Of a stretch of 64,000 bases of DNA, positions 56,053-64,000 are shown one piece after another. The position numbers were made by a program, and so were the translations under genes. Where the stretch lies: contig MCFL01000021.1 in NCBI GenBank assembly GCA_002102555.1, positions 186,001-250,000 of the forward strand. Direction: 5' to 3'. The notes under the pieces were generated by a model that saw nothing but the letters and a program-made list of their open reading frames with translations, did not search any database and was not told the DNA's origin. Within the stretch, counting starts at the first letter, position 1; every line of letters starts with the position of its first letter. This DNA comes from Catenaria anguillulae PL171 (Eukaryota; Blastocladiomycota; Blastocladiomycetes; Blastocladiales; Catenariaceae).

Positions 56053-56301
56053 TGGACGGGGCAGCAGCTCAACGTGATGAGCGAAAATGCATGGAGGTTG
56101 GGATTTGTTGGCGCTCCATTCGATCGGTGAGAGAGAAGCCGCCAGAGTCTCAGTGCGATTTGGGCCCGTTCCGTCGGCCGCGCGATGTGGCGATGTGGCA
56201 CGCGGGCAGCGGCAGCGGCAGGCGGCGGCAGGGCGGCCGTGATCACTTCAGTTGACTCTGGCAAAAAGCATAAGATTAAGGTTAATCATCCCGCGAACGC
56301 C
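56053..56301. promoter_or_regulatory. Short divergent promoter region for ALG5 and the pseudouridine synthase
   Basis: The two start codons face away from each other across about 250 bp, so the promoters overlap or are shared. No TATA box was recognised. Confidence 0.5.
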
Positions 56302-57745
56302 ATGGATGCCACCCAAATCAACACCTGTTCCACAAGCGACCCAGCGCAACCGGTTCCCCCCTCAATGGCGTCAATGGCTTCGGTGCCATGCAATGCCAGC
56401 ACAACCCTGGCTCCAATCACAGCCAACTCCGACTCCTTGGCTCCATCCGCACCGTTAACTCCATCGATATCACCGGCACTCGTCTACCCACTGGTCAAGG
56501 CTGGCCCGCTGCCCATCGCCTCGCACTCCTTCTCCTTCCGCAAACCCAACTGGCCTGCCACCACCCCCGACCTTGACCGCACCATCGACGTGCTGTACCA
56601 TGACGCCCACTTTTTCATCATCTCCAAACCCCACAATTTCTTGATTGACGGCGACGAGTGGTCCGTTCAGGAATTCCTCCAGCGGACGTACCCGCAGTAC
56701 CCGCTCTTTCACCTCATCCACCAAATCGACTATGCCACCTCCGGCATCATGGTCCTGGGCCTCGAAAAGAAGGCCACGGGAAGGGCTGGCAATTTGTTCC
56801 AGGAACGATGGGTCAGAAAGGAGTATGTGGCCGTGGTTAGGGGCTGGATTGAGCAGGACGAGGTTAGGGTCAAGAGCTTGATTGGGTACGAGGAGGGCCA
56901 TGAGATTCGCATGTCTGTCACTGAGGATCCAACAAAGGGAAAGGTATGCCCTTTCTGTCACTTACTTACCACCAACTCGACAAAGGCACTCACGTAAATA
57001 CTTGTGAATCCTCCAGCACGCCGAATCCATCATTCACGTTCGCCGCCGTGGTTACCTCCACCCACCTGCCTCGTCTGGTCTCCTATCTTCCACCTCGGAA
57101 ACCATAGAACCGGGAACATTTGACTCGATCCCAGTCACCCTCGTCCATCTCAACCTTCTCACTGGACGCAGGCACCAACTGCGCATCCACCTGGCCTCCA
57201 TCGGCCACCCGATCGTCGGCGACCCACTCTACGAAGCCACCCCACCGGCAGGCACCATCCCGCAAGACGCTTGGCCTTGGACCTCGTCATGCAACCCAGA
57301 CCATCCAACGCAGCCGCGGATGCTTTTGCACTCGCATTACATTCTTTTGCCGCTCCATCGCGGTCGAACAAGGAGCACAGGCAGGTTCTTTGACTTTGAT
57401 TTGGCGGTGCGGTCGCCCGCCCCGTTTGTCGACTGGGTTGGGTGTCGATCGTGTCATGAGGCTCCCGCCGCACACAAGGGGCCGTGCAGCGAGGCGGACG
57501 GGTGCGATGTACAAGGAGTCGCATGTGGGAATATTGACCAGTGGGAGCGGGAGCAGCGCGAGTTGGCAGAACGAGACGCGGTGGAGGATGAGGCCAACCG
57601 CATCAGAAAGGAAAAGGAGCTGAGGGTGCGCAGGGAGAGGAGAGAGAAGCGACGGGCAGAGGTCATGGAGATGCTTGCCAAGGAGGGCAAGGTTGTGACA
57701 ACTGCCGAAACAACGGGTGACGGAAAAGCGACTGTCAATCACTAG
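56302..57745 (+). CDS. RluA-type RNA pseudouridine synthase
   Basis: Converts uridine to pseudouridine in RNA; the substrate cannot be told from sequence. Exons 56302-56943 and 57017-57745, with a 73-nt intron, give 456 residues. A disordered N-terminus of about 90 residues precedes the catalytic domain: [20 protein letters not shown], the active-site block [20 protein letters not shown] with Asp near residue 143, [15 protein letters not shown], and the closing motif [20 protein letters not shown] followed by DPLYEA. The usual HRLD is HQID here; the Arg-to-Gln change is also, as I recall, seen in RPUSD1-like members, to which it seems closest. The C-terminus is a charged helix of about 50 residues ([20 protein letters not shown]). 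No S4 RNA-binding domain is present. Confidence 0.9.
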
Positions 57746-58338
57746 ATTTGGTCCACCCAATACATACTTGATCTCGATTTTCTTTTCGTTTCTTCACCGA
57801 TGCTTGGGCCCTCACTCGCTCTGACCATTAGAGGATGGCACCTAAAGCGCATGCGAGCGAGCGACCAACTTGCTGAACTCTGAGCAGCAAGTCTCGGCAT
57901 TGTTTGCCAGCACGAACGGCCTGCAGTCACTGACTTGGAGAACGACTTGAGCGCCATGTTTGTCCGTCACATGTACATGGGCGATCGTCCTAGTTGCAGC
58001 GCCAAGGAAGCACATAGTGCCCAAGCCGTTCGCTTGTGTTTTGATTCCAGATCTGTTGACTTGCATTAGCGGGTGTTTACTTGGAGCGGACCCATGATTT
58101 GGCTGATTTGGCAGGTTCAGCGCCTTCAGCCCAGGCCTTGGCTTGTGAGACACGCGTTCCCAGCCAGCATGCGGATCGGATCTTGAAGGACAAGAGATGA
58201 CAAGATCCTAACCAGAGGATAAAGGAAAGCAGTATCCCACCAATGCTAGAATTCGCACAATCTCGGCATGATTACCCTTGTATCCAACGTCTCGCTGACT
58301 CGCATAATAGACAGATAGATCGAACCTGAAGCTCGGCC
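57746..58338. other. Gap between the pseudouridine synthase and the transporter
   Basis: No open frame with coding character on either strand. Confidence 0.55.
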
Positions 58339-59968
58339 ATGCACAGTCCAAGTCCTTCGAGCCAGTCACATCCTGGATTCCCACTCAGTTTACCCACCAA
58401 CCAGAGCGCATGTACTTCAACGAAAGGAGATCTCTCGGCTTTTGCACGTGGTCTCCGTCGACCATCTATCCCGCGTGTCGGTCCAGCTCCGCTTGTCGTA
58501 ATACGACTGGACGAAAAGGGGGATCTCGGCAACGCTATCCACCTCCAACGCAAGGGTGACAACGATCCACCGGACGGCGGAAGAACCGCTTGGATGGTTG
58601 TACTGGCTTCCTGGCTGGTCCATTTTGTTGTTTTCGGTATGCATTGGCCTGGTTATCTTACGGTGATCCGTTCCGTCATTCACAAGTTGCATTCCTAAAG
58701 GTATTATGTATTCGTGGGGTAAATGGCAATCCTACTACTCGACCGTATTGCCCTCAACATCCTCTGAAATCTCGCTCATCGGCACCGTCAGCTTTGCCAG
58801 CATCTTCCTGTTTGGCATCCCTGCCGGCCGGCTCGCCGAATGCATTGGTTTCCGGCGCACTGTCCTGTGTGGCACAATGTGCCTGATCCTCGGTCTCGTT
58901 CTTGGCGCCTTCAGCACACACCACGTGCAGCTCGTGCTCACACAAGGTCTGCTGGTCGGCCTGGGGTCATCGCTCATCTACTTTCCCAGCGTTTCAGTGC
59001 CCGCGCAGTGGTGGCGCGACCGCAGGTCGTTTGCGACGGGCGTTGCGGCTTCAGGTGCGGGCGTTGGGTCGGTTGCTTTCACGGCATTGACGGATGCGCT
59101 GTTGGGCGGCGGGTTGGGACACAGGTCTACGTTGTTGGCACTGGGCGTTACGAGCTTTTCCATGCTCGTGTTGGCGGTGGAGCTCATGAAGACGAGGATT
59201 GCAAAGCCGCCGAGGCGGCCGTTTGTCGAGATGATGAGGTGGGCTGTGGATTTGGATGTGTTTCGGAATCGGCAGTTTGTGCCACTCATGGTTGCAGTGT
59301 TTTTCAATGCGTTCGGGTCGCTTATTGTACGTTCAAGTTTGCATCATGTGTTCCCACAAGTCTGTAAGCTAAATATCACGTGGTGAATCCACGGAATGTC
59401 TCACATTCGCCGCCAGCCTTTCTATTTTCTCCCGGCATTCACGACCTACCTCTCGCTACCCATATCGCTCGGTCCTCTCCTACTAACCATCGCCAACATT
59501 GCATCCACTTTCGGCCGGATTCTCGTCGGCCTTCTCGCCGACACGCTCGGCAACCTCAACTCGCTGCTCCTCACGTTATTCTTCCAATCCGCCGCATGCT
59601 TCGGCCTGTGGCTCTGGCTCCCGACTCCCGCCGGTCTCATCTCATTTGCCGCTTTGTTTGGGTTCATGTCCGGCGGATACATTTCGCTCATGCCCAGTGT
59701 CACGGCTCAGGTGTGCGGCGTGGCCAAACTGCCGAGTTCGATTGGGTTGGTGTTTTCGGGTATGATGCTGGGCCATTTGCTTGGCCCACCTATGGCCGCT
59801 GGGATGGTTGGAGAGGAGGGTTGGTGGGTGCAGTGGGTTGGATGGATGCCGGCGGGGAGGTATGCGCCCATGGCGTTGTTTGCTGGGCTGGCGTCTGGAA
59901 TTGGGGCACTGGCAATTGGGTACTTGAGGGTGTCGGGTGTGGGTCGTGCGGATGGCGAGACAAGGTAA
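58339..59968 (+). CDS. MFS transporter, monocarboxylate (SLC16/MCT)-like
   Basis: A twelve-helix membrane carrier, probably proton-coupled, for a small organic acid or related solute. Exons 58339-58636, 58701-59326 and 59417-59968 have matching phases and encode 491 residues. The first helix has the MCT-type pattern PDGGRTAWMVVLASWLVHFV ending in FGIMYSWGKW. Helices 2-6 follow with GIPAGRLAECIGFRRTVL (the MFS loop 2-3 motif) and LLVGLGSSLIYFPSVSVPAQ with WWRDRRSFATGVAASGAGVG. After the central loop, the second half includes STFGRILVGLLADTLGNLN and LFGFMSGGYISLMPSVTAQV. The N-terminal 70 residues are unlike known transporters, so the true start may be a later ATG or an upstream exon. Substrate unknown. 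Confidence 0.9.
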
Positions 59969-60944
59969 GTAAAGTAGCGCGAGGAAATTTTTCTGCTACA
60001 CGCGTAATCGTAGCTCTCCAATGTATCTGGCAGGTTTGGGTCTGCATTCTTTGAACGTTAACAATGCAGCGTGAGGACTCGGAGCATGCAGACAATGCGC
60101 ACGCGTTGCCGGACGCCTCTTGGCCGTTGGCAACTCTCTTTAGGTAGATAGGTTTGAGCTGCCAAGCGGGATATGGACTGGCCATCTGTGCCTTCTGTCG
60201 TAGCAACTTAGGTCAAAGCTATACTGACAGGCCACGGTGGAGCTCTTTGACAGAGCTCACGAATTGCAATTGATGATTACATCGATGATGTCACGACCAA
60301 TAATGAACGTCGACGTGTTGCCTCTAAGTGAAATTGTGCGTCGTTGCATCACGGGTGGTCGATCATCGTGGCGTCCTGTAGCCTGTGGACCGTCGGAGCT
60401 CGACACGGTCCAATACGCAACCATATCGGTACCATGGCGGACGACGATTCGTTGAGTTGTGCGTGGCCATACATAGTGGCGAGAGGAGGTTTGAGGTGAA
60501 GCTTGTAAATGTCTTCCCACGTCAACGGCGACATGGTTCATTCGCTGGCGGGACAGGTCAGGCGCTCCAGCCAACGGAATGCTTGACGAAAGCCTGCTCA
60601 ACGAGCCCACAGCCGCTCAGACTCAAGTCCTTCACGTTGGCTGCTCGTTGCATGCGTCGGCAAATTCGGCGATGGATTGGGAACGCTTTGAGACCAAATA
60701 TCTCCGAGCGAAAGTGACCGATCCTCGCTACTAGTTTGCTCCCATGCCTATCTATGTACCTCTGGGCTGCTCTACAACAGCAGCAGAATTGCTCATCGCT
60801 ATTATCTCCGACGCAGCCGCAACACAGCGCAATGTAATTCACTCCCTTCAGTCACTGCTACCACCACCTCCGACGCCCAACATCGCCCACCCAAAAACAT
60901 TATCGAGTCCCCAGAGTGTCTCGTACTGAACGTTCGCGCCGACC
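59969..60944. other. Gap upstream of the last gene
   Basis: A minus-strand frame of about 100 codons with an ATG near 60538 and a stop at 60257 is the most gene-like item. It has no recognised domain and I do not call it. Confidence 0.4.
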
Positions 60945-63842
60945 ATGGATCTCGCCGCAGCGACGGCTAGGTCGCTCTGGTCACTTGTTTCTGTCCCGTC
61001 TGCGCTTGGCGCACAGAGCCCCGACCACGAGTCATTCAGCGATGATGCAGAGACAATCAGCAGTGGCATCCGCGAAAACAACTCGAGCCCGGACTTGCCC
61101 AACGCAGGCAGATTCTCTGCCTACTATTGGAACGACCGCACCGCTCCCACCCCTCCTGTGCTTGATTCTGCAACAACAACACGGATTGCGACGAGTTTGA
61201 TGAATGCGGATGAGGAAAGTGACCACGGGCAAGATGAGGAAATTGGGATCAGTGATATTGTGTCCTGGTTCTTTCCTTCACTTGCCCCAACTTTGCCAAA
61301 TCCTGGCCATGACGGCAATCCCTCGTTGTCGTCAACGAGCTCGAATGATCCGAATGCAGCTCCGCTTCGCCCGCCCACGCCGTCCGCCAGTTCCAGTCCA
61401 GCACGTCAGGCAGCCTTGCAAGCATTGACTCGCAATTATGTTGCACGAAGACCAGCCGCTGGGACGTCGGCAGTCATTAGTGGCAAGTCAAGCAGTGGCG
61501 GTACCAATCCGCTGACGTCACTCGCATCGCTCTTGCTCGGCGCATCCGCGTTGAGGGCCATGGGAAACTCGTCTGTGTGGTCGGCGCTCGTCAAGCGGCT
61601 CAGGAACAAGTATTGGTTGGTTGCTTTGGCTGTGGCAATGGCGGCTTTGCCATTCATGGGTGCGCTCTTCAATCAAGAACCGTGCAGGGAGCCGGTAAGA
61701 GAACAGTTCTTGTCTAACCCTTTTGGTTCATGCGGCACATGCGCTCACAGGCCTTGTTTCTTACGTCATCTCGCTCCACGTCCAAAACCTCTACGACCGC
61801 CACTTGCGTACCGAATGGCATCGGCTCTACTCGTCCATTACCGCTGGTACACTCGACAGCGACGAACATGACGAGGACGAAGACTTGGCTCGACATACCA
61901 ATCCCAACGACGATGAAGTAGAGCTTGTTGACCCAACGCGAATACGCCGCCGCACAACCCGCCTTAATCGACATCCCCCCTCTTCGTCTCGATACTCTGA
62001 TGGGTTGCATCATCCACGCCGCCCAGTCGACATTCGCCACTCAGATCCACTGCCACAGCAGGACATTTCAAACCAGCGATCTGGCCACCGCCCGCTCTCA
62101 TCCACTTCCTCAACGGCAACCGGTGCAGGATTAGACCGACGGACGCGTGGACGTCCTGCAACTCGCTCCAGTACCTACTCGCAATACTCTGACGAACCCC
62201 TACACTCGTCATCATCGCCACTTTATTCCCCACCTGCCGATCAATACGACTCGAGCAACGATGATGCCGACTACCCACTCTCCCCAACAACCACCACCAC
62301 CGCGTCCGTAACCCCTCCTCATCCACCAACGGCCACGTCAACAATTCACCCGGACGATATTCTTCAGCTCACGTACGAGCTCGACCACCTGCGCACGCTC
62401 CTTGCCCACGAAGCCGCCCAAGAGCAAATGCTCCGCGGTGAGATTGCAACCATGCGCGAGGTGCTGGCGGGCGTCCTTGCGCAAATGCGCGGGCTACAAG
62501 AGGTTCAAGGCCGGTTGCTCGATGCTGCCACGTTTACCTCACCAGGTGGCTCTCTGTCACCAAGCCAGCATCGCCGGAGACGCAGGTTGAGTTTGAGCCC
62601 GGTTCTCGCGCCACAAGGTGAGAGCCGAGCGCTGAGCGTGTCGCCAATCCGCCGAGTTCCGAGTGGGCTCAGGTTGGATTTGTTGAGTGTGCCGACGAGC
62701 TCGGCCGACTCTGATCACGCATTGTCCCCACCGTCGTTGGTGATTTGTGCAGCCACACCTCCACAAACCTCTCCCCGCAACATCTCTCCACCACCCGCAT
62801 CCGATTCCTCGCCAAGCACCGCAACGGATTCCAATAGCCCAGACGCCCTCGCTACCGTCCTTGGCGCCCGTCGGCGCGCGGTCCGTTCATCGCTGTCCAA
62901 AATCTCGGATACACAGCTCAAGTCGTACCTGGTGGAAGCCGTCTTGCGCGGCAATTGTTCCAATGTGCGCGACGTGCTTGAGCATGTCAACGAGCGGCTG
63001 GAATCGGAGCTGTCTGAGGAGGACGAGTCGATTGAATGTGTGCGCGCCAGCTGCGACAAGCCCGAGTCAGAATCGAGTCTGGCGGTTGGCAATCAAGGCA
63101 GCGAAGCAGATCCTATCATGTCCTCGCCTTCTGCCACGGTCGCTATTGCATGTGAACCGCCCATTGCTGCCACACCTGCGTCACCGCCAACGCCTCCCTT
63201 GTCACCGTCACCGCGCGTGTTTGTCGTTGACGAGCCTGAGCTGCAACTCCCACCCCCTTCAGCGTCGTCACCGACAACCCACTTAGCATCCGGTCCCGCA
63301 CCCTCGTCCTTTCTCTCAGCCGCTTCCATTCCAACACCATCTCCACCTTCTCCCATGCCCGGATCCATGCCATTGTCGCCACCCATGGTCAAGGAACCGT
63401 TGCTTCCGACTCCTCCAGCCTCGTGTCCTCGTCCGCAACCTCGAGTCCTGCATCGACCCCACAGGCACCGAGTGCCGCCCACCTTGTACATCCGCCCACC
63501 CAACAATCCTCCTCCTCCACACCCACCTCCAAGCGCACACGTCCTTCATCCAAGTCATTCACTCTCAATCCGCCCGCACGCTACCGTGTTGTAGCCACCC
63601 CTGGGCGTATCCCACCTCCCCCTACATCCATGTTTTCACCATCAACATCCTCGACTGATCAAGACCGTCCCAAACCGCCGGCGGGCCGCGTATCCTGGCA
63701 CGCCTCGTCCAAGCCATCGTCCTCAGCGGCCGCAACTGTGATTGGCACCGCGACTCCGCCAATTGCACCTTCGCTCGCGACTGCGGCAAGGGCAGCAGCA
63801 AGACGCAAGGCTCGTTCGGATATTGGGCCTCGGTCGACATAG
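60945..63842 (+). CDS. Membrane protein with long disordered tail, function unknown
   Basis: I do not recognise a family. Exon 1 (60945-61659) and exon 2 (from 61751) are joined by a 91-nt intron with a TCTAACC branch site; the junction reads through a membrane segment, YWLVALAVAMAALPFMGLVS followed by YVISLHVQNLYDRHLRTEWH. The N-terminal 190 residues and most of the remaining protein are Ser/Pro/Thr-rich. A coiled coil is likely at DDILQLTYELDHLRTLLAHE and continues through EQMLRGEIATMREVLAGVLA. A second helical block is LKSYLVEAVLRGNCSNVRDV with EHVNERLESELSEEDES. Exon 2's frame ends at 63594, but a different frame to 63842 (PGRIPPPPTSMFSP ... RRKARSDIGPRST) also looks coding. A small intron near 63268-63320 ending in TTTCTCTCAG would connect them. 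The 3' structure is therefore tentative. Confidence 0.6.
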
Positions 63843-64000
63843 GTTCAATGCAATGGGCTGTTTCTTACGTGTTCCGTTTGCTGGACACGGACATTTTGGC
63901 TCTTTTTGTCGCATAGACCCCCTCCCCCCTCTTTTTGTTTTCTGTACAGCAATCGCTATGCATTGTGATGATGCGCATTTTGTGAATTGGATGGTTGTCT

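Noticed and set aside
60257-60610. Minus-strand frame of about 100 codons from an ATG near 60538
   Set aside because: No recognised domain or splice partners; kept only as a note in the gap description.
1-64000. CRISPR array, prokaryotic operon or integrated virus
   Set aside because: No regularly spaced direct repeats, ribosome-binding sites or viral proteins; genes have spliceosomal introns.
1-64000. tRNA or rRNA genes
   Set aside because: No cloverleaf with A and B boxes or rRNA core sequence was recognised by eye; a covariance-model scan would be decisive.

Overview
The window reads as nuclear DNA of a fungus, probably a flagellated (zoosporic) one such as a blastocladiomycete or chytrid. 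The supporting evidence is fungal-type gene content (ATG3, UBC6, ALG5, EBP2, LSM8, an LSD1 with an HMG box), genes broken by many 60-100 nt introns with GTRNGY donors and CTRAC-like branch sites, closely packed genes on both strands, and a homologue of the ciliary transition-zone protein CC2D2A. The species assignment is inference. All exon models were built by eye from open frames, splice signals and phase agreement.

Mobile DNA dominates 1-5568 and 28523-36116. These are two near-identical copies, in opposite orientation, of one large Mutator-like (MULE) DNA transposon. The right copy is complete at 7,594 bp. It has imperfect 32-bp terminal inverted repeats and a perfect 9-bp target-site duplication (GTGAATGCC). 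Its transposase gene has up to nine or ten exons and encodes about 1,370 residues: an N-terminal zinc ribbon, a DDE core with the MULE C-x2-H motif, and a SWIM zinc finger. The left copy is cut by the window edge. Over the shared 5.57 kb the only difference I could see is a three-codon change in a GCC repeat, so transposition was recent. The right copy sits in what appears to be an 81-nt intron of a host gene, splitting that gene into pieces at 36170-36830 and 28193-28485.

The 23 kb between the transposons holds dynein light chain LC8 (-), the histone demethylase LSD1 (-), LSM8 (+), ATG3 (+), a multi-pass membrane protein (-), a universal stress protein (-), the ribosome-biogenesis factor EBP2 (-), and a 1,255-residue forkhead factor (+) whose DNA-binding domain is split by an unusual 1.28-kb intron.

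To the right of the transposon lie a low-complexity protein (+), an EF-hand MscS-type channel (+), an F-box-like protein with an apparent 3' frameshift (+), CC2D2A (-), an OB-fold protein of the RPA1/MEIOB type (+), the tail-anchored E2 enzyme UBC6 (-), dolichyl-phosphate glucosyltransferase ALG5 (-), an RluA-type pseudouridine synthase (+), a monocarboxylate-type MFS transporter (+), and a largely disordered membrane protein (+). These are independent housekeeping and regulatory genes, not an operon or cluster. UBC6 and ALG5 both work at the ER, but nothing in the sequence links them further.
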